Origin: Acidobacteriota bacterium
Lineage (GTDB): Bacteria > Acidobacteriota > Terriglobia > Bryobacterales > Bryobacteraceae
DNA length: 62,272 nt
Assembly: GCA_025350695.1 (NCBI GenBank)
Contig: JANXXI010000224.1
Span: 1 to 62,272, forward strand
Direction: 5' to 3'
Shown: piece by piece, positions 1 to 7,572 of the stretch
Position numbering within the stretch: position 1 is the stretch's first letter
Layout: each line of letters starts with the position of its first letter
Translations under genes and position numbers: made by a program
The notes under the pieces: model-generated
Seen by the model: only the letters and a program-made list of their open reading frames with translations
The model's database searches: none
What the model was told of the DNA's origin: nothing

Positions 1-82
1 GAGCGCGGTAATAGAGGCCGATGGCGAGATTGAAAAGAAAGTAGAGGGCGACGACAGCCCAATCAATTGCGGTGAGTTGCAC
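1..82 (-). CDS. Sodium:solute symporter (SSS family), N-terminal fragment
   Basis: The minus strand from a GTG at 82 runs open off the left edge and reads VQLTAIDWAVVALYFLFNLA followed by IGLYYRA. This matches the first transmembrane helix typical of sodium:solute symporter family transporters (short lead, then D-W-x-V/I-x-x-x-Y-F, then N-x-A-I-G-L-Y-Y). Only about 27 residues are visible, so the substrate cannot be told. The gene reads away from the insertion sequence that begins about 55 bases upstream of its start, so the IS may sit in its promoter region. Confidence 0.55.
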   Translation of the reverse strand, partial: MQLTAIDWAVVALYFLFNLAIGLYYRA

Positions 83-135
83 AGAGTTGGATTGTACCGC
101 TGATTGGGTAGCTTTGGTGAGTTAGGGTTTCGGCA

Positions 136-156
136 GGGTGCGCGACATAGAAGTGG
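136..156 (+). repeat. Left terminal inverted repeat of the ISKra4-type element
   Basis: The 21 bases are an exact reverse complement of 1955-1975. The match stops at 156 on the inner side. The GTG at 138 that could open the first ORF lies inside this repeat, which argues for the downstream start at 225. Confidence 0.9.
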
Positions 157-224
157 CGGCTAGCGGTATTGGCCTTCGTTGTGGCACAATTCTGTACGTA
201 TACATACGCACAGGAGGAACTTGC

Positions 225-644
225 GTGCCCGATACACTCGCTACGTTGGAAGCCGACCGATCCAAGCTCCTGGAGGATTTCCTCCACCTGGGCGATCTTC
301 GGCCTGGCTCGATTACCGCCGTCGTCCGGCGCTGCGGCAAACCATCCTGTCATTGCGCTAAGCCCAATGACCCCGGTCATGATCCCCAGTTCCGCCTCAC
401 TCGAAAAGTGGAAGGCAAAACGGTGACCGAGACTTTCCCCAATCCGGCCGCGTTGCGCAAAGCCCAAGATGAAATCAACGAGTTCCATCGGCTCCAGGAT
501 CTCAGTGACCAACTGGTCGACATCAATGAGAAGATCTGCCGCCTCCGTCCGGTCGAGCGGGCGCGAGGCGGGTGGACGGAACAGGAAAAAAAACGGCTGC
601 TGCAATCCATCAAGAGGTCGCGCGTGAGGTCAATCAACTCCTGA
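225..644 (+). CDS. IS accessory ORF (DUF6788-type protein)
   Basis: A 139-residue protein with the pattern GSITAVVRRCGKPSCHC then a Gly/His-rich turn and a basic strand, which is the hallmark of the small DUF6788-like proteins found with transposases. The Cys-x4-Cys-x-Cys cluster may bind a metal. I chose the GTG at 225 because AGGAGG lies 7 bases upstream; an earlier in-frame GTG at 138 sits inside the terminal repeat and has no ribosome site. The C-terminal end overlaps the transposase ORF by 73 bases. In the overlap an A8 run (586-593) read as GAA AAA AAA CGG would let a -1 slip continue into the transposase frame, giving a fused protein. Confidence 0.7.
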   Translation: MPDTLATLEADRSKLLEDFLHLGDLRPGSITAVVRRCGKPSCHCAKPNDPGHDPQFRLTRKVEGKTVTETFPNPAALRKAQDEINEFHRLQDLSDQLVDINEKICRLRPVERARGGWTEQEKKRLLQSIKRSRVRSINS

Positions 645-1951
645 GCCGGATCTTTGCCCAACGCAGCACGAGCGGTCAAATCGATCTGGAAGCGGTAGAG
701 AACGCTTTACGCGCCGCCCTCCACCAAGCCGGAGCAAGCGCTCTCAGCGAACTGCTGCAGTACGAATCGCCAGCGGCGGATCAGCGGCGGTTGCCTTGTC
801 CCTGTGGGCATTACGCGCAATACCAGGAATTGCGCTCCAAGCCAGTACTCACGATGCTGGGCCCAGCCCGCATCAGCCGCCCGTACTTCTTGTGTTCGAA
901 ATGCCATGAGGGTCAGTTTCCCGCTGATGTCGAACTCGATGTGAAGGACACCGAAACGTCTCCCGGCGTCCGCCGGATGCTCGCCCTGGTTGGCCAGGAA
1001 GCGCCGTTTGACCATGGCCGTGAGCAAATGAAACAACTTGCCAATCTAGAAGTCACCGCTAAGGCCGTGGAGCGCACCTCGGAGGCCATCGGCGCAGATA
1101 TCGCCGCCCGTGAGCAACAACAAATCAAAAGCGCGATGCAACTGAATCTACCGATCGTCATCGGCCCGCCGATTCCCATTCTCTACGTGCAAATGGATGG
1201 AACAGGAATACCGGTGGTGAAACGAGAAACGGCAGACCGGAAAGGCAAGACAGACGGTCAGCCAGCCCATACCCGGGAAGTGAAATTGGGATGTGTGTTC
1301 ACTCAGTCGGGTTGGGACAAGGAAGGCTACGCCATTCGCGATGAGGATTCCACCACCTACACCGGAGCCATCGAAACCGCCGAAGAGTTTGGCAAACGCA
1401 TCTATCGGGAAGCCTGGGATCGAGGATGGGGTCGCGCGGAAAAGAAAGCCCTCATTGGAGACGGCTCTCCCTGGATCTGGAATATTGGCGATCAGTACTT
1501 CCCTGGCGCGATACAGATTCTTGACCTCTACCACGCCCGCGAGCACCTATCCGAGGTAGCCAAGAAGCTACGCCCCAACGATAGCGCGGCGCAGAAGGTG
1601 TGGCTCACAATTCATCAAGACGCTCAACTGGACGAAGGAAAGATCGAAGAGTTGGTGGCCGCTCTTCGATCCACACCGTCCACCAGCGCCGAACTACTCG
1701 AAACACTCCGTACAGAAGCCAACTACTTTGAAACCAACGCAGACCGCATGCGCTATCCCGCTTTCCGAGCCCAACACCTGTCTGTTGGATCCGGTGTCAT
1801 CGAAGCCGGCTGCAAGACCGTCATCGGCGCCCGTCTCAAACGTTCCGGAATGTTCTGGACCGTCCGTGGCGCCAACGCCATCATCGCTCTCCGTTGTTGC
1901 CATCTCAATGGCCGCTTCGAGAGCTATTGGGAGGATCGCCGTATCGCCTAA
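572..1951 (+). CDS. ISKra4 family transposase
   Basis: A 459-residue ORF with the family signatures: a zinc-ribbon-like segment (CPCGHYAQY ... LCSKCHEG) near residues 75-115, YVQMDGTGIPV around residue 209, IGDGSPWIWN around 297 and SGVIEAGCKTVIGARLKRSG around 411, followed by W-x-x-x-G-A-N-A-I near the C-terminus. D209, D297 and E411 are my candidates for the DDE catalytic triad. The only start is a GTG at 572 with no ribosome site, lying just before the A8 run shared with the upstream ORF. The functional transposase is therefore likely made as a frameshift fusion with the DUF6788 ORF. The ORF ends just before the right terminal repeat. Confidence 0.85.
   Translation: MDGTGKKTAAAIHQEVAREVNQLLSRIFAQRSTSGQIDLEAVENALRAALHQAGASALSELLQYESPAADQRRLPCPCGHYAQYQELRSKPVLTMLGPARISRPYFLCSKCHEGQFPADVELDVKDTETSPGVRRMLALVGQEAPFDHGREQMKQLANLEVTAKAVERTSEAIGADIAAREQQQIKSAMQLNLPIVIGPPIPILYVQMDGTGIPVVKRETADRKGKTDGQPAHTREVKLGCVFTQSGWDKEGYAIRDEDSTTYTGAIETAEEFGKRIYREAWDRGWGRAEKKALIGDGSPWIWNIGDQYFPGAIQILDLYHAREHLSEVAKKLRPNDSAAQKVWLTIHQDAQLDEGKIEELVAALRSTPSTSAELLETLRTEANYFETNADRMRYPAFRAQHLSVGSGVIEAGCKTVIGARLKRSGMFWTVRGANAIIALRCCHLNGRFESYWEDRRIA
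586..593 (+). promoter_or_regulatory. Probable -1 frameshift slippery site (A8)
   Basis: Eight consecutive A residues lie in the overlap of the two IS ORFs. The upstream frame reads GAA AAA AAA CGG (E K K R) and the transposase frame reads GGA AAA AAA ACG (G K K T), so tandem slippage by one base on A-AAA-AAA joins them. A-runs of this kind are established frameshift sites in many insertion sequences. I did not identify a stimulatory hairpin downstream. Confidence 0.6.
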
Positions 1952-1954
1952 TCT

Positions 1955-1975
1955 CCACTTCTATGTCGCGCACCC
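1955..1975 (-). repeat. Right terminal inverted repeat of the ISKra4-type element
   Basis: Exact reverse complement of 136-156. It starts four bases after the transposase stop codon. Three further C residues follow it, which could extend the element end by a base or two. Confidence 0.9.
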
Positions 1976-2098
1976 CCCAGTTGGTCTTTTTTCTTGTCAA
2001 CCACTTGGCCCAATAACTACTGAATTTCCAATGAGTTAAAAGACCCAACTATTCACGTCTCATAATCCACAGGCCCCAAAACCCCCGCAGGCAAATCC

Positions 2099-3012
2099 AA
2101 CGCCAACGAGAATCGCAACTGGCGCATCTACGCTGATTTTGCTCAAGCGCTGATTGAGATTGCCCGTCCCATGTATGCATCCGATCCACTCGGCATTGAC
2201 CTTGACGCTACCGTCTACGCACTGGATTCAACCACCATCGATCTATGCCTTTCCGTGTTTCCCTGGGCTCGTTTTCGTCAGAACAAAGCCGCAGTGAAGA
2301 TGCACACTCTGCTCGACCTGCGCGGTTCTATCCCCTCTTTCATTGAGGTTTCCGACGGAAAACGACACGATGTGCATCTGCTCGACGAGATTATCCCTGA
2401 ACCCGGCGCGTTCTATGTAATGGACCGCGCCTACCTTGACTTCAAACGATTACACGCCTTTCATCGCGGCGGAGCTTTCTTTGTCACGCGCGCCAAAACC
2501 GGATTAGTTCTCAACCGCCGCTACTCTCACGCTGTAATTGCCGGTACCGGAATCACGTCGGATCAAACCGTTGTTCTGGGCACGGCCGGTTCCGCCAAAA
2601 ACTATCCTGATACGCTTCGGCGCGTCCGTTTCGTCGATTCCGAAAATAACCGCAGCTTTATCTTTTTGACGAATAATTTTGAGTTGCCGCCCCTTACCAT
2701 CGCCCAGTTGTATAAAGCCCGTTGGAGAGTGGAACTCTTCTTCAAATGGATCAAACAGCATTTGCGCATCAAAGCCTTTACGGCTCCAGTGAAAATGCCG
2801 TCAAGACTCAGATCTGGATTGCCGTGGCCACTTATGTATTAATTGCAATCCTCAAGAAGCGGTTGCTGCTGGGTGCCTCCCTCCATGAAATCCTACAGGT
2901 GCTCAGTCTCAACCTTTTTGAGAAAACACCCATTTTACAGGCATGCGGCGAGGGTCACTCCCATGAAAAATCAGAGCCATTTTCTAACCAGCTGACCCTA
3001 AATGACTTATAA
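2099..3012 (+). pseudogene. IS4 family transposase remnant, 5'-truncated and frameshifted
   Basis: Reading opens at NANENRNWRIYADFAQALI without a start codon, and an in-frame TAA sits upstream at 2063, so the N-terminal third is missing. The body carries IS4 signatures: YALDSTTIDLCLS, DRAYLDF and the YREK signature Y-x2-R-x3-E-x6-K in YKARWRVELFFKWIK. At about 2778-2782 one T is missing: GCCTTTACGGCTCC must be GCCTTTTACGGCTCC to continue as KAFYGSSENAVKTQ. After that the next frame runs to a normal family C-terminus (NQLTLNDL) and stops at 3012. The sequence CCGGACACTAGTG just after the stop may be the old right end. The element cannot be active. Confidence 0.85.
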
Positions 3013-3025
3013 CCGGACACTAGTG

Positions 3026-3775
3026 ATGAACTATATAAACAATGAAAGCGTTCGATGTTTGCTCTTTGTTTTTCTGTTGAGCCTCCAGGCATGTGGACAA
3101 GGATTCGATGCCGATATCCTGAATCGGAGCGAATCGTACCAGCGGCAATTTGTGACCGACTACCTTCGAGACGGAAATACTAACGGCTTCGTGAAAGGTT
3201 ATCCAACAGACAGAAACCATAATACGGACTTTCAGTTAATCACGATGGAGAAAAAATGGGCGCTGGAGCTTACGGAACATCGTCTAAACGAATGGATGTC
3301 AGAATCGGAAGTGAATAGGACCGCAATTGAAAACGTATCAAACACGATCATATATGCAAGCACGATTGAATCGTTTGATGTATTGGCGCGGGTATTCTCC
3401 AAGCGGGCGGAATTGCGGAGGTGGATTGTGCAATCACTTCTAACCAAATTTGGAGCTCCCGAACCGAATGGTTTCAGTAAGTTTTATCACGCACTGGAAT
3501 ATCGAGATATCACGGTGCGAGAAATTGCCAGGGAGACCTTTATTTCGTTCATGAAGCAACCGCTTACGGAAAATCTTTACACCGTTTGGGGAGCGGCCCT
3601 TGTTGAACGTTACAAACATGAGCCAACTTCCATGGAGATACTGCAGGATCCCATCCTCGAGATTGCTAGAAGACGAAACCCTGAAGGTCCTGAATTAATG
3701 AGTCAACGGCTGGTCAAGGCCACCAAGGAGATCTACGCGAAACGGAAACATGGACTGTCCAAAGAGATACGCTAG
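3026..3775 (+). CDS. Lipoprotein of unknown function, tandem paralogue 1
   Basis: A 249-residue protein of no family I recognise. The N-terminus MNYINNESVRCLLFVFLLSL ends in QAC, a plausible lipobox (L-Q-A-C) directing lipidation at the Cys. I chose the ATG at 3026 over an upstream start at 3002 because the latter lies in the transposase tail and would put eight extra residues before the signal. The mature part is soluble and looks alpha-helical, with segments such as ESYQRQFVTDYL, ALELTEHRLNEWM, SFDVLARVFSKR and KFYHALEYRDITVREIARE that recall HEAT-like helix pairs. It aligns along its length with the next gene. GC looks clearly lower than in the genes beyond 4.8 kb, and the pair is flanked by decayed mobile DNA, so recent transfer is likely. 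Confidence 0.7.
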   Translation: MNYINNESVRCLLFVFLLSLQACGQGFDADILNRSESYQRQFVTDYLRDGNTNGFVKGYPTDRNHNTDFQLITMEKKWALELTEHRLNEWMSESEVNRTAIENVSNTIIYASTIESFDVLARVFSKRAELRRWIVQSLLTKFGAPEPNGFSKFYHALEYRDITVREIARETFISFMKQPLTENLYTVWGAALVERYKHEPTSMEILQDPILEIARRRNPEGPELMSQRLVKATKEIYAKRKHGLSKEIR

Positions 3776-3815
3776 AACAGTCTTTCCCAAGGAACTCAGC
3801 TAAGGAGCTTTCTAA

Positions 3816-4568
3816 ATGGTTTATAACACGGACTATCTAACAAATCTGACCTCAATACTGGTGGTTGCTCTTTTGCAATGCCAATCATGTGAAGGGCAAA
3901 AAACTTCAATACTGGATCGCCCAGAAGTTTTTCAGAGGAAATTCGTCGCTGACTATCTTGAAGAAGGACATCCGAAGGGCGATCTAGATGGCTATCCTAA
4001 AACATCCGACCACCATAATGATTTCATGGTGCTCACAATGTTCACAGAATGGGCTTTACCGTTGGCCGAAATTCGGTTAAAAGAATGGATGCTGCAGCCC
4101 GCTTTAAATAAGGATAAGATTGATAATCTTGTCGAGGCGATCTCCTATACAGGGACAATTAGATCTTTTGATCTAATTGTCCGAGTGTTTGCCCAACGGC
4201 CTGAACTGGACAAATGGGTCGATCGTTCGCTTCACTCAAAATTCGGATCACCAAATCCAAATTTTATTTCCAAATGGTATCATGCGCTTCAATACCCCGA
4301 TTCTCATATTCGAGAGCTCGCCAGAGAAATCATCCCAACGATGGTGCGACAACCTCCAACCGAGAATACCTACTATGTTTGGAGCGAGGCATTGATTGAC
4401 CGCCACAATCAGGAACCAACAACAGCCAACATCATGCAAGACCCAATTGTTCAGCTCCTTACTTTGACAAATCTTGAAAACCCAGAAACAATGCGACAGA
4501 AATTGAGTAATGCTTCAAAAGAAGGTTACTCCCGAAGGCAGGCTGTGGGGCAAAAACAAGGGAAATGA
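3816..4568 (+). CDS. Lipoprotein of unknown function, tandem paralogue 2
   Basis: A 250-residue paralogue of the preceding gene, sharing ESYQRQFVTDYL / EVFQRKFVADYL, GYPTDRNHNTDF / GYPKTSDHHNDF, W-A-L-x-L-x-E-x-R-L-x-E-W-M, SFDLIVRVFAQRPEL, KFGSPNPN-F-S-K-W-Y-H-A-L and a C-terminal Q-R-L/K-x-x-A-S/T-K-E. Its signal ends LLQCQSC, a weaker lipobox than paralogue 1. AAGGAG lies 8 bases before the ATG. The 40-base gap to paralogue 1 suggests one transcript. Divergence between the copies is substantial, so the duplication is not recent. The function is unknown; immunity, adhesion or an envelope role would all be guesses. Confidence 0.7.
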   Translation: MVYNTDYLTNLTSILVVALLQCQSCEGQKTSILDRPEVFQRKFVADYLEEGHPKGDLDGYPKTSDHHNDFMVLTMFTEWALPLAEIRLKEWMLQPALNKDKIDNLVEAISYTGTIRSFDLIVRVFAQRPELDKWVDRSLHSKFGSPNPNFISKWYHALQYPDSHIRELAREIIPTMVRQPPTENTYYVWSEALIDRHNQEPTTANIMQDPIVQLLTLTNLENPETMRQKLSNASKEGYSRRQAVGQKQGK

Positions 4569-4574
4569 TCTTAG

Positions 4575-4763
4575 TGCAGGGCGCAAAAGGAGTTGGAGGC
4601 GCAGGCTGACGAGAGTCCGCTACTAGTGATTTGCCATCATGGCGTCCGCAGCTTGAACGTCGTCCATTGGCTGCGGCAACAAGGGTTAGGTAATTGCACG
4701 AGCCTCTGCGGCGGTATAGACCAATGGAGTCGCGAAATTGATGCGACTGTTCCCCGATACTAG
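4575..4763 (+). pseudogene. Rhodanese-domain protein, C-terminal remnant
   Basis: After a TAG at 4572 the frame runs open to a TAG at 4761-4763 and reads ESPLLVICHHGVRSLNVVHW, a loop, then LCGGIDQWSREIDATVPRY. This is the C-terminal half of a single-domain rhodanese with the active-site loop C-H-H-G-V-R-S and the usual GGIDxWSxxxDxxVPxY ending. The N-terminal half and any start codon are missing, replaced by the lipoprotein/IS segment. It marks the right boundary of the inserted or deleted patch. Confidence 0.75.
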
Positions 4764-4788
4764 CGCGATACTAGTAAAGACACCGCCT

Positions 4789-6195
4789 ATGAATCGCCGC
4801 CAGTTTTTACTCTCCAGTTTAACCGCAACAGCGCTACAGGCCCAGCCCGTGCGCAAGCCCAATATTGTTTGGATCATGGCCGACGATCTGGGTTATGGCG
4901 ATCTTGGCTGCTATGGCCAGAAGCATATTCAAACTCCGAATATCGACCGTTTGGCGAAACAGGGCACGCGTTTTACGAATGCCTATGCCGGATGCACCGT
5001 TTGCGCCCCATCACGAAGCGTCTTAATGACCGGGCATCACATGGGGCACACCAGCATTAGATCGAACCCTGGGGCCGTTCCCTTGTTGGCCACCGACCAT
5101 ACGGTGGCGCAAACGTTGAAACAAGCGGGCTATGTTTGCGGCTGCTTTGGGAAGTGGGGGCTGGGCGAATGGAAGTCCGACGGCGTGCCGGAAAAGCATG
5201 GGTTTGACCGCTTTGTTGGATTCTACAATCAGGTTCACGCGCACAATCATTTTCCCGGGTTCCTGTTTGAGAATGGCGAACTTTCGATCATCACGGAGAA
5301 TAGGTTTTCCAACAAGTCAAAGTTTGTCAACGACGTGTTTGCGCAGGAGGCAACGCAATTTATTGGCGAACATGCCAAACAGCCCTTCTTCTTGTACGTA
5401 CCTTTCACAATTCCTCATCTCGGGCTGGAAGCTCCGCAAGATTCATTAAATTCCTATCTGGAAAAGATTAAGGATCCGGAACCATACATAGATCCCAGGA
5501 ACCATTACCCCGCGCAGCCGTATCCACGGGCCACTTATGCGGCGATGGTTTCAACTCTCGACGACTACGTCGGCAGAATTCTGGATGAATTGAAGCGGCT
5601 GAATCTGGAGAAGGACACCATCGTTTTCTTCACTTCAGACAATGGTTCGGCAACCGCCTTATGGAAGGATGGGAACTTTTTCAACAGCACAGGCGGCCTG
5701 CGCGGGCACAAGCAGAATCTTTACGAAGGTGGAATTCGCGTACCCATGATTGCCCGCTGGGCCGGGAAAATCACAGCAGGAAAGACCAGTGATTTCCCGT
5801 GGATGTTTGCCGATTTCCATGCCACGGCGGCGGAACTGGGCGGAACCAAGCCTCCTTTAGGAATCGATGGCAAATCGGTGCTTCCCACGTTGCTGGGCCA
5901 AAAGCAACAGCCCGCCGAATTCCTCTACTGGGAGTTGCCGCAATACGACGCCAAGACCGGAACTTTCCCCGACGAGACGCCGATGCAGGCCGTGCGAATG
6001 GGCAAGTGGAAAGCCGTTAGACCCACTCCTGGGGCCGCGCTTGAACTTTACGATTTGAGTAAGGATCCGGCAGAGTCGAAGAATTTGGCGCAAGCGGAAA
6101 AAGCAGTTATGGCCAAGATCGAAAATTACTTAAAAACGGCCCGCTCTAAGCCAAGGCCGCAGAAGAATCCGCCAAACAACTATTTACCCGGATAA
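4789..6195 (+). CDS. Arylsulfatase-type sulfatase, exported
   Basis: A 468-residue sulfatase (alkaline phosphatase superfamily) that would hydrolyse a sulfate ester. The ATG at 4789 gives an RR-containing signal, MNRRQFLLSSLTATALQAQP, suggesting Tat export; the earlier in-frame ATG at 4738 lies inside the rhodanese remnant. Metal-binding ADDLGYGDLGCYG is at residues 31-43 and the sulfatase signature C-x-P-S-R (CAPSRS, Cys72) would give the formylglycine. Later motifs include GKWGLGEW, FFTSDNGS and GGLRGHKQNLYEGGIRVPMI. The length is normal for the family. No sulfatase-maturating enzyme is in this window. The substrate is not predictable. The start lies 25 bases after the rhodanese stop with a poor ribosome site. 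Confidence 0.85.
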   Translation: MNRRQFLLSSLTATALQAQPVRKPNIVWIMADDLGYGDLGCYGQKHIQTPNIDRLAKQGTRFTNAYAGCTVCAPSRSVLMTGHHMGHTSIRSNPGAVPLLATDHTVAQTLKQAGYVCGCFGKWGLGEWKSDGVPEKHGFDRFVGFYNQVHAHNHFPGFLFENGELSIITENRFSNKSKFVNDVFAQEATQFIGEHAKQPFFLYVPFTIPHLGLEAPQDSLNSYLEKIKDPEPYIDPRNHYPAQPYPRATYAAMVSTLDDYVGRILDELKRLNLEKDTIVFFTSDNGSATALWKDGNFFNSTGGLRGHKQNLYEGGIRVPMIARWAGKITAGKTSDFPWMFADFHATAAELGGTKPPLGIDGKSVLPTLLGQKQQPAEFLYWELPQYDAKTGTFPDETPMQAVRMGKWKAVRPTPGAALELYDLSKDPAESKNLAQAEKAVMAKIENYLKTARSKPRPQKNPPNNYLPG

Positions 6196-6259
6196 ACTTC
6201 CCAAGACAGCGCGGAACAAACCTCGCTTGCGTTACGTAATGTGTGCCAAGGAGGACTGT

Positions 6260-7534
6260 GTGGCTATTGCTACTTCGTCCCATCAATCGGCGGCAGCGGC
6301 CAGCCGCTCCATGGTCAACGGCCTATTTGTCGCCAGCTGTTTACTTTCCGTCGTCTCTTGGTACACAACGATGGCGGGCATGGAACTCTATCTTTCCCAA
6401 TGGTTCGCGTTGCTCGCGTCTTTAGGAATTCAAGCCGCCCTTGTGTTGGTGGCCTGGCTGATTGGCTTCACTCGTTCCGGGCGTGGGTTGCTGATTGCCG
6501 CCTACGTGATCACGGCGTCTGTTTCCATCGCGTTCTCCTACGTCAGTCTCTACACTTGGTTCGCCGCGAAAGAACGTCCAGCGTTGGTCCAACGGCAGCT
6601 CTACGATACGTTGAATGCCGGGGCGCAGAAAGCCGAAGAGCAGATTACCGCCGCGGCAACTGAGGCCCGGCGGCATGTATTGGCGCTGGAGGAAATGACG
6701 GCGGCGGAGAAGACGCACGGCTTCATTTCACGCTCTCAGGATGCTGACCCGTACTTGGCCAAGGTTCGCGAAGCAGTTGCAAGGGAAGCGTCCGGCGTCG
6801 GCAGTGTGTACAAGGAAGGCACGGGCGAAGGTGTTCGCTATTCGGCGTTCGACCGGTACACACGATTGGCGTCGGAATCAGTGCGCCAATTGGACGCCAG
6901 CTTGAAACCGGTTCGTTCCTTCCGCGCCCAAAACAAGCCGCTTGACCCAACCGAAAAGCAGTTAAGGGCCTTTCACGAAGCAGTGGACGGCGTGCCGTGG
7001 AATGAAGTGGGCGAAGCGCTGCATCAAGGCAAAGTGGAAAAGCCCGAAGCGCCGTCCTATGCCGACTCAGTCGATAAGACCGTTTCGGGCCAGGAAGATT
7101 TGCTGTTGGCCTTTACCGAATTGATTAGAACTCCGACGCCGCGACACGTGTTTTCGTTTGTGCTAGCGGCGTTTATCGATGTGATTGTCTTCCTGCTGGC
7201 CTTTGCTTCCGGCCCTTATTTCTTCGGTGCTCCGGAGCAGCAGTGGTTGCGGGCTGGGGCAAGAATCGAGGGCATGGACGACCCGGCGTTTTTGGCGGGG
7301 CTGCTACGGAAGGTGACCGCGGGTCCCGAGGGAACGGCTCGAATAGAGGCTGCCACGCTGAGCCCAGGAGAATTACAGTTTTGCTTGATGCTCGCGGCCA
7401 AGAGGCAAGCAACCGCTATAAGTAGTCAAGGCAGCATGGCCTACATTATTGAACCCGCCGCCTTTGAATCCTTGATGGAAACGATGGGGAACGAGGGGTT
7501 GGAATGGAAGGCCGCAAGAGCGGGCGCGGGCTAG
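6260..7534 (+). CDS. Four-helix membrane protein with long central helical region, unknown function
   Basis: I chose the GTG at 6260 because AAGGAGG lies 5 bases upstream (6248-6254); a TTG at 6227 is the alternative. The 424-residue product has hydrophobic segments near residues 19-45 (VNGLFVASCLLSVVSWYTTM), 48-70 (WFALLASLGIQAALVLVAWL), 78-100 (GLLIAAYVITASVSIAFSYV) and 300-325 (FSFVLAAFIDVIVFLLAFAS). Between helices 3 and 4 is a charged, Ala/Glu-rich stretch likely to form coiled coil. The C-terminal 100 residues are soluble. I do not recognise the family. It follows the sulfatase by 64 bases on the same strand, but a functional link is not evident. Confidence 0.65.
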   Translation: MAIATSSHQSAAAASRSMVNGLFVASCLLSVVSWYTTMAGMELYLSQWFALLASLGIQAALVLVAWLIGFTRSGRGLLIAAYVITASVSIAFSYVSLYTWFAAKERPALVQRQLYDTLNAGAQKAEEQITAAATEARRHVLALEEMTAAEKTHGFISRSQDADPYLAKVREAVAREASGVGSVYKEGTGEGVRYSAFDRYTRLASESVRQLDASLKPVRSFRAQNKPLDPTEKQLRAFHEAVDGVPWNEVGEALHQGKVEKPEAPSYADSVDKTVSGQEDLLLAFTELIRTPTPRHVFSFVLAAFIDVIVFLLAFASGPYFFGAPEQQWLRAGARIEGMDDPAFLAGLLRKVTAGPEGTARIEAATLSPGELQFCLMLAAKRQATAISSQGSMAYIIEPAAFESLMETMGNEGLEWKAARAGAG

Positions 7535-7572
7535 TTTTCAACCAAGGGACAATGTAGTTTGCAAGAGTGGGC

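Larger units (their letters stand above)
136..1975 (+). mobile_element. ISKra4-type insertion sequence
   Basis: The element is bounded by perfect 21-base inverted repeats (136-156 and 1955-1975, beginning GGGTGCGCGACATAGAAGTG at the left). It contains two overlapping ORFs: a small DUF6788-type protein and a transposase with the ISKra4 look. The total of about 1.84 kb fits that family. Both ORFs are open and the ends agree, so the copy looks structurally complete. I could not identify a convincing target-site duplication: the bases just outside the two repeats are different. The outermost bases may extend one or two positions beyond the perfect repeat. Confidence 0.85.

Noticed and set aside
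63-605. 180-codon minus-strand ORF over the left part of the IS
   Set aside because: It is the antisense of the DUF6788 ORF, has no recognisable domain, and its end merely overlaps the start of the true symporter fragment in another frame.
2171-2842. Intact small transposase
   Set aside because: It lacks the IS4 N-terminal region, and the essential C-terminal part lies in another frame after a one-base loss.
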